Source of the DNA: Hyphomonas sp.
GTDB taxonomy: Bacteria > Pseudomonadota > Alphaproteobacteria > Caulobacterales > Hyphomonadaceae
DNA: 64,000 nucleotides
Assembly (NCBI GenBank): GCA_017792365.1
Contig: CP051229.1
Location: forward strand, 2,914,001 to 2,978,000
Reading direction: 5' to 3'
Of this stretch, positions 17,160 through 25,756 are shown piece by piece (within the stretch, counting starts at the first letter, position 1; every line of letters begins with the position of its first letter). The position numbers and the translations under genes are program-made. A model generated the notes under the pieces. That model was not told where the DNA came from, made no database searches, and saw only the letters and a list, made by a program, of their open reading frames with translations.

Positions 17160-18287
17160 TCCCGATCATCAAACCGCTGATGGGGCAGGAGGAGGCCGAC
17201 GCGGCGTCCCGCGTGATCCTGTCCGGTTGGGTCACACAGGGTCCAGAGGTCGCCGCCTTCGAGAAGGAGTTCGCGGCCTACACCGGCGCTGACCACGCCG
17301 TCGCCGTCTCTAACTGCACGACCGGCCTGCACCTCGCGCTCCTCGGGGCCGACGTGGGGCAGGGCGATGAAGTCATCACCGTCAGCCACTCCTACATCGC
17401 CACGGCGAACTCGATCCGCTATTGCGGCGCCGAGCCCGTCTTCGTCGATATCGATCCTGCGACCCGCAACATTGATCCCGACCTGATCGAGGCCGCGATC
17501 ACGCCCAAGACCAGAGCCATTTTGGTCGTCCACCAGATGGGCATGCCCTGCGATCTCGCGCGCGTCGTCGCCATAGCCCGCCAGCACGGCCTCAAGGTCA
17601 TCGAGGACGCGGCGTGTGCAGCCGGCGCGGAAATCCTCTGGGATGAGCAGTGGGAAAAGGTCGGTCGCGTTCGTGGGGACGCCGCCGTGTTCTCCTTCCA
17701 CCCGCGCAAGGTCCTGTCGACCGGCGACGGCGGCATGATCACCACGCCCCACAAGGATTGGGCGGATCGATTCCGGCTGCTGCGCCGGCATGAGCGTTCC
17801 CGACACCGTCCGCCACAAGGCCAACACGGTGATCTTCGAAGAGCACCCGGTGCTCGGCTACAACTACCGGATGACCGACATCCAGGCTGCCGTCGGCCGC
17901 GAACAGCTGAAGCGCCTGCCGGGCGTCGTCGCGCGCCGTCGCGAAATTGCGGACACGTACAAGCATATGCTGGCCGACGCGCAATGGATTGGCCTGCCGC
18001 ACGAGCCCCGCTATGCCCGCTCAAACTGGCAGAGCTTCTGCGTGCGCCTGCCGGAGCATGCCGATCAGCGCTCAGTCATGCAGCACATGCTGGACGCCCA
18101 GATCGCCACGCGCCGCGGCATCATGTGCGCCCACCGCGAGAAGACCTACGCCAACGGCCGCCATACCCAATTGCGCCATTCGGAAGCCGAACAGGACCAT
18201 TCCATCATCCTGCCGCTCTACGTGCAGATGAGCGAGACCGATCTCTCGATGGTCTGCGATGAGCTGAAAAAAGCGACGCGGTCATGA
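17156..18287 (+). CDS. DegT/DnrJ/EryC1 sugar aminotransferase, second copy, one frame break
   Basis: A second PLP aminotransferase, about 377 residues if repaired. The N-terminal part (17156 to about 17789) has [13 protein letters not shown], the substrate loop [10 protein letters not shown] and [15 protein letters not shown] with the PLP Lys. After LLRRH near 17790 the family sequence continues in the next frame as [13 protein letters not shown], then [19 protein letters not shown] to a TGA at 18285-18287. A small loss (2 or 5 nt) or 1-nt gain at 17789-17791 accounts for it. The loop sequence is closer to perosamine or pseudaminic-acid type aminotransferases than the first copy, so it probably serves a different amino sugar. 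Confidence 0.85.
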
Positions 18288-20014
18288 AGACGCCGTCGGC
18301 GGATCAGGCGGCCAGTCGGCCGCAGGCTGCGAACGACGACGAGCCTCTGATCCACACCAGGTCGCAGCGCCGCATTCTCGAGAACCACCAGCGGTTCAAC
18401 GAACACGCCAGCACTGCCGAACGCATGCTGCGCAAGGGTCGCCTCCACGAAGCGGCGATGCATGTGGTGCTGGCCGCCCGCGTCACGGTCCATACCCACG
18501 CAGGAATATTCGGCTCCCGACGTCTGGAAAGCATCCTGCAGGAGATCGCATCGCGCTCCTGCTCCGAAGGCCGCGCTCCCGCGACGAAAGAAGGCCGGCG
18601 ATATCAAGCGCGTGCTGCACGTCGCCACTGAACTGGTGGGCTTCGGCGGCTCCACGCGCATGATGAGCCGCTGGATTGACGCTGACCCGTCGCGCCAGAA
18701 TTCGATCGTGCTGACCTCCCATGACGGTCCGCTGCCCGCCCACAGTATCGAAGCCGTCGAGCGAAGCGGAGGAACGATCACATTGCTCGGCGGCATGATC
18801 GGCAATCAGTTCGACCGCGCGCGCAAGCTGCGGGAGCTGGCGCGCGATTATGATCTGGTCGTGATGCACATCAATTGCGAAGACGAGATCCCAATCCTCG
18901 CATTCGCGCATCAGGCGGCGCTCCCCCCAGTCCTATTCCTCAATCATGCCGACCATATCTTCTGGCTTGGGCCGGGAGTGTCCCACGCTGTCCTGAACCT
19001 GCGCGAAGCGGCGGCCGACATCTGCATGAAACGCCGCGGTATCGCCCCCGAGCGGACCATGATGCTCCCAACCCTCGTTGATCCGGTACGCCGGCAGTAC
19101 GATCGCGCCGAGGTGCGCAAGGAACTTGGCGTCTCCGACGACCAGGTCTTGATGGTCTCGGTCGCGCGCAGCGCCAAATACAAGAACTTTGGGGGGCAGA
19201 CCTACGCCGACCGGCACGTCGAGCTCCTCAAGCAGCATCCGAACGCCGTGCTCATGGTGGTCGGCTGCGGACTGCGTGAAGACTGGAAGCCGGCCTGCGA
19301 CGCCGTTGATGGCCGCATCATCCCGTTCGAACCACGCAATGACGTCAACCGGTTCCTCGAGGCCGCCGACATCTACGTCGACTCGTATCCATTCGTATCC
19401 TCGACGTCACAGATGGAAGCCGCACGCTACGGCCTGCCGATCGTGTCCGTCTGCGAGGCGCCAGAGGCGGCGCGCATCGTCGGCATCAATCACCTGGGAC
19501 TGGAGGGGACCTCTCTCGTCTGCCCGGACTGGCCGACCTACAACAGCACGCTTTCACGCCTGTGCGCCGACGCGGACTTTCGCAAGTCGACAGGCGAGGC
19601 CAGCCGCCAAAACGTCGCCGAGCATTGCGAGCCGGCGGCCTGGTCGGGTTGGCTTGAACGCGCCTATCAGGCGGCGCTGGAACTCCCGCTGCTCGCCGAC
19701 CGGCCCGAGATGCAGGAAACAACGGACATCCCGGGATTGGAGAGCCGGACGTTCGCCATCAGGAGATGTTTGGTTCGAACCAGTCGCTGGTGGAGATCGA
19801 GAAGCTCTACATGGCGACGCTGCCTTTCGGGCCGCGTCTGCGCGTGTGGCGCTCGCTCCTGAAACGCGGCGAGTTCTCTTCGCCGAGCGAATGGCTGGTC
19901 CGCTTGCTTCCGAGCTGGCTGAAGGTCCGCCTGCGCCCGCAGGGCATTGCCGAATGGGTCTTGTCGGATCGCGGCGTCATCAGGCGCATACGCTGGCGCG
20001 GCGCCCGCCGCTGA
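18284..20014 (+). CDS. GT-B-fold glycosyltransferase, two frame breaks
   Basis: The start ATG overlaps the preceding stop (ATGA). The first about 100 residues form a helical N-terminal region. Near 18575-18600 the frame changes and a GT4-like glycosyltransferase follows: RVLHVATELVGFGGST, then VSVARSAKYKNFGG, IPFEPRNDVNRFLEAADIYVDS and SSTSQMEAARYGLPIVS. A second break near 19756 leads into MFGSNQSLVEIEKLYMATL and ends at 20014. Repaired length is about 577 residues. It would transfer a sugar to the growing repeat unit. Reading all three pieces as one gene is an inference supported by uninterrupted coding character. Alternatively the N-terminal piece could be a separate small protein. Confidence 0.75.
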
Positions 20015-20145
20015 ACGCGCACAAAGTTTGTGGTTGAGAATTCACTCCGGTCGCCATCTCTCGACCCGCCGTTAATCCAATAGAAATGAGCAACCCGCAC
20101 CTTGTTCGTGAATTTCGCGAGGCATTTCGTTAAGGGTTTGGGCAA

Positions 20146-20832
20146 GTGGATCAAAGATTTCCGGGCGCGGCATTGGTTGTGGACGATCACCCGCTCTACT
20201 GTTCTGCGCTCTCCAGCGCGCTCACCCACCTGAACCCCGAGGCCCGCATCGACGTCGCAAGCAGCGCTGAAGAAGCCCGCCTGCTCCTCTCCCGAGACAC
20301 GGTCTACGACCTCGTGATGATCGACTTCATGCTTCCGGGTTCGCTGGGGCTTTCACTGCTTACGGACGCCCGTGCGATCCAGCCCAACGCGCGCATCGTG
20401 GTCATCTCCGGACGCGAGGAAGAGGGCGTGGTCCAGTCCGCCTTGCGCATGGGCGCCGATGGCTTCATCGGAAAATCCCTCGCGATGGCTGACGTGATCG
20501 ACAAGGTGCACGCGATCGCGACCGGGCGCCCCGATGCCTCCGTCGGTCCGGAACCAGAACAGAAGACCGCGAAGCACTCGCCCCTGGCAGACCTTTCGCC
20601 CGCCCAGATGCGAATCCTCGTCGCCATGGCCGACGGCCGCCTCAACAAGCAGATCGCCTTCGATCTCGGCCTGGCCGAGCCCACGGTAAAGAGCCATCTC
20701 TCCGCGATCTTCCGGAAACTCGGCGTGAACAATCGCACGCAGGCGGTGCTTGTGGCGCAGTCTCTCCTGCCGGCTGGTCCAGTCGCCACTCAACCGGTCG
20801 AGCCCCCCATGCGAACCGCGCGCGTGCGTTAG
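20146..20832 (+). CDS. NarL/FixJ-type response regulator
   Basis: A 228-residue two-component regulator with a GTG start at 20146. The receiver is complete: D13 and D14, phospho-acceptor D60 (MIDFMLPG), S88 and K110. A LuxR-type helix-turn-helix occupies about 150-205 (LSPAQMRILVAMADGRLNKQIAFDLGL and following). The Hpt gene starts 1 nt after its stop, so the two are co-transcribed and may form the last steps of a phosphorelay. Lying between polysaccharide genes, it may control the locus. No cognate kinase is adjacent. Confidence 0.9.
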   Translation: MDQRFPGAALVVDDHPLYCSALSSALTHLNPEARIDVASSAEEARLLLSRDTVYDLVMIDFMLPGSLGLSLLTDARAIQPNARIVVISGREEEGVVQSALRMGADGFIGKSLAMADVIDKVHAIATGRPDASVGPEPEQKTAKHSPLADLSPAQMRILVAMADGRLNKQIAFDLGLAEPTVKSHLSAIFRKLGVNNRTQAVLVAQSLLPAGPVATQPVEPPMRTARVR

Positions 20833-20833
20833 C

Positions 20834-21133
20834 GTGAAACCGAAGCGCGCCCTTCCGGAAAACTGGGCGGCCAGCTTCCGCACGCGCTTCGTCGAACGCC
20901 TCGAACAAGTGCTGGTCCTGATCCGCGCATGGACCGCCGACAGCGGCGACCAGCAGCTGGAAGAACTGCACACCGCAATTCACAACCTCGTCGGCGTCGC
21001 AGGCGCGCTGGGATATGCCGAAATCTCGGACTGCGCGCGCCTTGTGGATGTAGCGATCAATGAACGCGGCCGTCCCGACCCCGAACAGCTGGACGCACTC
21101 GCCCGCGTCATGGAGCGCGAGCGCGCCCGCTGA
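20834..21133 (+). CDS. Stand-alone histidine phosphotransfer (Hpt) protein
   Basis: A 99-residue protein from a GTG at 20834; the frame is open upstream but overlaps the regulator there. The Hpt signature H-x-L-x-G-x-A-x-x-x-G is exact at H50-N-L-V-G-V-A-G-A-L-G60, inside a helical bundle. H50 would accept and pass a phosphoryl group between receivers. Its gene abuts the NarL-type regulator, its likely partner. Alphaproteobacterial Hpt proteins of the ChpT kind look different, so this is a conventional Hpt domain. Confidence 0.85.
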   Translation: MKPKRALPENWAASFRTRFVERLEQVLVLIRAWTADSGDQQLEELHTAIHNLVGVAGALGYAEISDCARLVDVAINERGRPDPEQLDALARVMERERAR

Positions 21134-21140
21134 CCCGCAT

Positions 21141-22412
21141 TCAGCCCGCAGGCGCCGTCGCACGCGGCTGCGGGTTCTTCCGCGCGGCCGCGATGTAGAT
21201 CAGAATAAACGCCCACGCGAGCTCACCGGCGAGATCGATCTCCGTAAACGACCGCACAAAGATCAACAGACCAAGGAACATGAAGTAGGCGTTGTGCAGG
21301 TCCTGCCGCATCAGCCACGTCCGCACGGCGCGATAGACGCACCACACGCCGAGGAAGGCCGTCGCAAACATGCCCGGATAGCCGAACTGGACGCCGTTCT
21401 CGAGATACGAATTGTGGAAGCTGAACTGCGTGTAGGCGCTGTAGTGGAACAGCCTGAGGATCGAGTTCGCCTCGCCGACTTCCGGCCGCCAGAACCCGTT
21501 CGCGCCCACTCCCGTCCACGGATGCTGCTCCATCAGCCGCTCCGCCTGCGCCCACAGCACCGTCCGCCCGGTCAGCGTCGAATCCTTGCCCACGCTTCCC
21601 AGCAACGCCTCCAGCGCATCGAACCCGAACACCCCGAACAGCAGCATGGCCGCAAACGCGGCGACGGCGATGCCGAACAACACCAGGAGCGACCGCAGGT
21701 GCTTGATCTGGCGCAGATTGCTCCAGACCAGAACCTGCACCGCGAGCCCAAACGACATGGGCACCGACAGGATCACGATCGTCGCCGATTGCGCCTGCAG
21801 CATCATCCAGAACGCAATCGGTATGACCGGCAGCGCCAGCACCCGGAAGTATAGCGGAACCGCGCGATCAAGCAGCAGCACAACCCCGGACGTCACCGTC
21901 AGGAACATGCTGAACGCCAACACGTTCTTCTGGTCGAACACGCCCGTCGCGCCGCCATTGTAGACTTCCGGCGACATAGCGCTGAGGATCGCAGCCGCGG
22001 CATTTACTGCAAAGATCGAAAAGATGATCTGTCGCGCCGTCAGTTGGCGGGCGACATAGATGCCGATCACCGCCGTCAGAGCCAGCAGCATGCCCTTGCG
22101 CACGGCCTCGCTCGCCGAAGGCGCCCAGATCGCCGACAGGAAGGCCAGCAGCGGCAACAGGAACATCGGCCAGCATGTCGCCAGCGGCTGCATGAACTCA
22201 CGATAGCGCAGGATCATCGAGCCGGAGAAATAAGCAGCCAACAGGTAGAGAAGGGCGCTCGCATCCAGCGGCATGAAGGTCTGGATCAGCGCCCAGGCCA
22301 TCCATGCGGCGAAGTCGATTCTGCGGAGCAGCTCGTCTGACAATCGGAAATCAAACAGGCCGCCGGTCTGAATGGTTCGGTGTGAGGCAGGTCCGGATCT
22401 GGCGGTGTTCAT
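21141..22412 (-). CDS. O-antigen ligase/polymerase family membrane protein
   Basis: About 423 residues from the ATG at 22412 (the frame is open to 22481). It is an integral membrane protein with about 10-12 hydrophobic segments and a large periplasmic loop containing GRTVLWAQAERLMEQHPWTGVGANGF and HNSYLENGVQFGYPG. That arrangement (GR..W and HN.YL) is characteristic of the Wzy/WaaL (O-antigen_lig) family. It would polymerise repeat units or attach the glycan to its acceptor. It is convergent with the Hpt gene and closes the polysaccharide locus. Confidence 0.9.
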   Translation of the reverse strand: MNTARSGPASHRTIQTGGLFDFRLSDELLRRIDFAAWMAWALIQTFMPLDASALLYLLAAYFSGSMILRYREFMQPLATCWPMFLLPLLAFLSAIWAPSASEAVRKGMLLALTAVIGIYVARQLTARQIIFSIFAVNAAAAILSAMSPEVYNGGATGVFDQKNVLAFSMFLTVTSGVVLLLDRAVPLYFRVLALPVIPIAFWMMLQAQSATIVILSVPMSFGLAVQVLVWSNLRQIKHLRSLLVLFGIAVAAFAAMLLFGVFGFDALEALLGSVGKDSTLTGRTVLWAQAERLMEQHPWTGVGANGFWRPEVGEANSILRLFHYSAYTQFSFHNSYLENGVQFGYPGMFATAFLGVWCVYRAVRTWLMRQDLHNAYFMFLGLLIFVRSFTEIDLAGELAWAFILIYIAAARKNPQPRATAPAG

Positions 22413-22609
22413 GCAATAAACCCGGGTCTGAAGAACTTCTAGAGTTAACCGCCGTCCACGCCAGCGCGCATGGCGCAACACCCGCTACGCGAGCCCTTGT
22501 TCGCGCAAGGGGCGTGCCGCTGCGTCCAGCCGGGCGCCCCCCATGCGAGACACCGTCATATCCGACCAGGATTTAGATTCTCGTTAGCTCGCGACAATTC
22601 CAGAAGCGG

Positions 22610-22626
22610 ATGCGACTTATTCGCAT
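22610..22626. promoter_or_regulatory. Inverted repeat ATGCGA-N5-TCGCAT, putative Fur box
   Basis: ATGCGA-CTTAT-TCGCAT is a perfect inverted repeat 54 bp before the start of the membrane-protein/PepSY pair. Its TGCGA/TCGCA arms around an AT-rich core resemble Fur-type iron boxes. PepSY-associated membrane proteins are commonly iron-regulated, which agrees. Binding by Fur is an inference. Confidence 0.55.
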
Positions 22627-22679
22627 TTACAGAAGAGAAATGTCCTGCTAGTCGGGACCTGACTCATGGGGGCGCCACA

Positions 22680-23237
22680 ATGAACGCTGCAATGCTTGTC
22701 GTGCTCGCCGCCATACTGGCCGCCGGTGCAGCACTGATGCTGCGTCTTGCCTGGAAGCGTCGTGAAAACCCGAGGGATCAACTGGCGCTCACCCTGCTCG
22801 GCTGGCTGACAGCGCTGGCCTGCGCCGTGACAAGTTCGTTGGCGATAGGCGCCGAAACCGGCGTCGTTGTCGCGCTGATTCTCTTCGGCATTGCCGGCCT
22901 CGTGATTGCGTTTGCGAATGCGCGCTGGCGCAATGTCCGCCTCCCCAGGGATGATATCGCGCTCGCGCCTTCGCAGCGCGGCGCCCGCATCTGGCGCGGC
23001 GTGTTTCGCTTTATGCTGGCTGGACCGATTTCCGGCGCCGCGGCCATCGGCGTTGCGCTTGCCTTCACGCTGAAAGCGCCGCTTGGCGAAGTCGACAAGC
23101 TGATCCTCGGCGGTTCGCTCGTCCCATTGCTATGGGGCGCCGGCATGGCGTGGACGCTTGCCGACGACCGCATCCTGAGAGCGGCGGCCGCGCTGCTGGC
23201 GACAGGCGCGGCCGGTTTCGCCATCGGTGTGATCTAG
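22680..23237 (+). CDS. Small polytopic membrane protein upstream of PepSY gene
   Basis: A 185-residue protein starting at the ATG at 22680. It has about 5 predicted membrane segments (AMLVVLAAILAAGAALML, LTALACAVTSSLAIGA, VVALILFGIAGLVIAFA and two more near the C-terminus). No motif ties it to a named enzyme. Small membrane proteins of similar size usually accompany PepSY-associated membrane proteins in iron-uptake operons, and the next gene starts 12 nt downstream. A putative Fur box precedes it. Function unknown beyond that context. Confidence 0.75.
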   Translation: MNAAMLVVLAAILAAGAALMLRLAWKRRENPRDQLALTLLGWLTALACAVTSSLAIGAETGVVVALILFGIAGLVIAFANARWRNVRLPRDDIALAPSQRGARIWRGVFRFMLAGPISGAAAIGVALAFTLKAPLGEVDKLILGGSLVPLLWGAGMAWTLADDRILRAAAALLATGAAGFAIGVI

Positions 23238-23249
23238 GAGAGCGACGCC

Positions 23250-24764
23250 ATGTTTCCCAAGATACCCGCTGGCTTTGTGAAAGCCGTACTGGCCGGACAC
23301 TCGGCGCTCGGCCTCTTCTTCGCCGGACTGATCTATCTCGTCTGCCTCTCCGGGACGCTGGCCGTATTTCATACCGAGACCATCCAGTGGGAGCAGCCGG
23401 GCGCGCCGACGGGTCGGCCGACCGATGCGGCCTTCGGAGTGGCCATCGCTCAGATGACCGAGCAGGCGCCTGTCGCCGATGGCGACGAACTGCATTCGGT
23501 GTCGGTCTTCGCGCATCGCCTCCAGCCAGACCGAACGACTGCGCACTATTTCACGGATGGCGGCGCCTTCGGCGCACACATCGTCGATACGCAGACCGGC
23601 GCGCTGCTCGAGGAAGAGCACGCGCCCTTCGCTGAATACCTGTCCAATCTGCACATCTATCTGCGTCTGCCCGCGCCATGGGGCATCTACCTCGTCGGCC
23701 TGATCGGCATCGCGATGCTGTCTCTGGTCGTGTCGGGCATACTTTCGCACCCGAGGATTTTTCGCGACGCCTTCCACTTCCGCCGCGGCGGCTCGAGGCG
23801 ACTGCAGGAAGCCGACCTCCACAATCGTCTCAGCGTGTGGGCGCTGCCTTTCCACCTGACGGTGTCGTTCACCGGCGCATTCCTCGGCCTGTCGTTCTTC
23901 ACGGTCGGGATCCTCGCATTCGTCGCCTACGACGGCGATCAGGACAAGGCGATCGCCGCAGTTCTGGGTCCGCAGGCCACCGAGGATCACACGCCCAAGG
24001 CGGTCCCCGACATCCCGGCCCTGATCGCCGACGCGCGCGAACGCACCGGCTTGCAGGACGTCAACTACATCTCGATTGATCACGTCGGGACGCAGGGACA
24101 GGTGCTGGCGCTCGAACTCGATTCGACGGACGACCTCGCCCGGGGCGAACTGCTCTACTATGGGGCGGATGGTCAGTTCCTTGAGGATTCCGGCGCGACC
24201 GATGGCTCGCTGGGCGCCCAGACATTCGCCGCGATGGCGCCGTTGCACTTCGGCACGTTCAGCGGTCATTTCGTCAAGTTCGTATGGTTTGCATTCGGCG
24301 TCGCTTCGACGCTCGTCACCGCAACCGGCGTTAGCATCTGGATGGCGCGGCGCAGGGAGCAGGGGCGTCCGGCGCCGCTTTGGGAGCGGGTCTGGATTTC
24401 GCTGGCCTGGGGCGGCGCCATCGGTTGTTTTGCGCCGGCGCTGTTCACGCCCATCAGCGCGGCCTTCGCCACGCCGGTCTTGCTCCTGTCCATTCTGGCG
24501 GCGCTCGGCGCGGCATGGGTCGTCCGCGATTCCGCCCGGCTCGCCCGCCTTCTGCGATTTGCGCTCGGCCTTGTCCTGGTCGCCATGATTGCGGTCAACG
24601 TCGCCATCAACGGCGCGGCCGCTCTGGCGGGTGTGCCGCTGCTGGTGAATCTTGGGCTGGCGGTTATGGCCGCTTTGGCTCTGTCCAGCGTGGTCTGGTA
24701 CGCGAAGGAGGCGCGCACGCGGGGCGCGGGTCATCAGTCCGCGGCCCCTGCGCCGGCTGAATAA
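23250..24764 (+). CDS. PepSY-associated transmembrane protein (PiuB-like)
   Basis: A 504-residue inner-membrane protein. The first helix (AVLAGHSALGLFFAGLIYLVCLSG) carries the conserved His, LHIYLRLPAPWGIYLVGLIGIAML and DLHNRLSVWALPFHLTVSFTG contain further conserved His and Trp, and a periplasmic PepSY-type region lies between helices. Members of this family act in iron-siderophore uptake, several as ferric-siderophore reductases or accessory proteins. Here the C-terminus has extra hydrophobic helices. Its partner is the small membrane protein just upstream, under a putative Fur box. Confidence 0.85.
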   Translation: MFPKIPAGFVKAVLAGHSALGLFFAGLIYLVCLSGTLAVFHTETIQWEQPGAPTGRPTDAAFGVAIAQMTEQAPVADGDELHSVSVFAHRLQPDRTTAHYFTDGGAFGAHIVDTQTGALLEEEHAPFAEYLSNLHIYLRLPAPWGIYLVGLIGIAMLSLVVSGILSHPRIFRDAFHFRRGGSRRLQEADLHNRLSVWALPFHLTVSFTGAFLGLSFFTVGILAFVAYDGDQDKAIAAVLGPQATEDHTPKAVPDIPALIADARERTGLQDVNYISIDHVGTQGQVLALELDSTDDLARGELLYYGADGQFLEDSGATDGSLGAQTFAAMAPLHFGTFSGHFVKFVWFAFGVASTLVTATGVSIWMARRREQGRPAPLWERVWISLAWGGAIGCFAPALFTPISAAFATPVLLLSILAALGAAWVVRDSARLARLLRFALGLVLVAMIAVNVAINGAAALAGVPLLVNLGLAVMAALALSSVVWYAKEARTRGAGHQSAAPAPAE

Positions 24765-24834
24765 CCGCCGTCTGTTCACTTCCGCCACGATCTGTCGTGA
24801 CTCCGCTTGACTCTCCCGCGCTCAAAATGGGAAA

Positions 24835-24849
24835 GAACAAAACAGGAAC
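24835..24849. promoter_or_regulatory. LexA (SOS) box, GAAC-N7-GAAC
   Basis: GAAC AAAACAG GAAC matches exactly the direct-repeat LexA box known for alphaproteobacteria. It lies 29 bp before the imuA start, where it would block transcription of the mutagenesis cassette until DNA damage cleaves LexA. Confidence 0.85.
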
Positions 24850-24877
24850 AATTCTGCACGACAGGCGCTGACATCCC

Positions 24878-25756
24878 ATGCGGGAAGAGCTTGCGAAATT
24901 GAAGGCGCAACTGGCGGCCCATGAAGGGCTGACCGGGCACGAACTGGCTGGCGAAGAGCTGGGCGCGCGCGGCGGCGGCCTGTTTTCGCTGGGCGCGAAG
25001 TCCGTGGACGCAGCACTTGGCGGCGGCCTCGCGCGCGGCGCCCTGCATGAAGTGCTGGCCGAAACCGTGCTCGATACCGCTTCCGCATCCGGACTCGCCA
25101 GCGTGCTGGCGCACCGCGCCGCCAACGGCCGGCCGGTTGTATGGATACGCGATGATGGCGTCTGCCGTGAGGCCGGCATGCCCTACGCCCCCGGCCTCGC
25201 GGAGATGGGGCTCGATCCGGACAACATGCTTCTCGTGTTTGCCCGCAATGGACTTGACGCCTTGCGGGCCGCGAACGAGTCGGCGGCCTGCGATGCGGTG
25301 GGCGCCGTGCTGATTGAAATATGGGGTGCGCCCAAGGCGTTGACCCTGACGGCGACGAGACGGCTGGCGCTGGCCGCCAGCTTGTCGGGTGTCACGCTGG
25401 TGATGATGCGCGCAGGCGCATCGCCTATCCCCAGTGCGGCCACCACCAGGTGGAGCGTGCGCGCCGCTCCTTCCAGCCCGGCAATGGCGAATGCGCCGGG
25501 CCTGCCTGTCTGCGCGCTCACACTGCAGCGCCACAGGGCGGGGCCTGCAGGTCATACATGGAATGTGGAGCTGAGACGTGAAAACGCCCGAAGCAATGCT
25601 GGGGACAGCGACGACGAAATCATCCGATACGATGCCTGCCTTGGCGACGCACCGGCGCTATCTGGCGGTATGGTTCCCCTACCTTCCGGCCGACCGCATG
25701 ATGCGGAACCAGAAACAGCAGGAGGCGCCGGAACCGCCGCCCGCCGCACCGGGTAA
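24878..25756 (+). CDS. imuA: ImuA, SOS mutagenesis accessory protein
   Basis: A 292-codon frame whose first about 225 residues match ImuA, a RecA-like protein lacking a proper nucleotide-binding core: FSLGAKSVDAALGGGLARGALHEVLAE at about 35-61, then PVVWIRDD and a C-terminal half typical of the family. The remaining about 65 residues overlap the start of imuB in another frame and have no family character. The 3' end may be misplaced (small frame error near 25570) or the overlap may be real. ImuA works with ImuB and DnaE2 in error-prone lesion bypass. A LexA box precedes the gene. Confidence 0.85.
   Translation: MREELAKLKAQLAAHEGLTGHELAGEELGARGGGLFSLGAKSVDAALGGGLARGALHEVLAETVLDTASASGLASVLAHRAANGRPVVWIRDDGVCREAGMPYAPGLAEMGLDPDNMLLVFARNGLDALRAANESAACDAVGAVLIEIWGAPKALTLTATRRLALAASLSGVTLVMMRAGASPIPSAATTRWSVRAAPSSPAMANAPGLPVCALTLQRHRAGPAGHTWNVELRRENARSNAGDSDDEIIRYDACLGDAPALSGGMVPLPSGRPHDAEPETAGGAGTAARRTG

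Noticed and set aside
23130-24788. Minus-strand 552-codon frame opposite the PepSY gene
   Set aside because: Antisense shadow with biased Arg/Gln/Glu composition.
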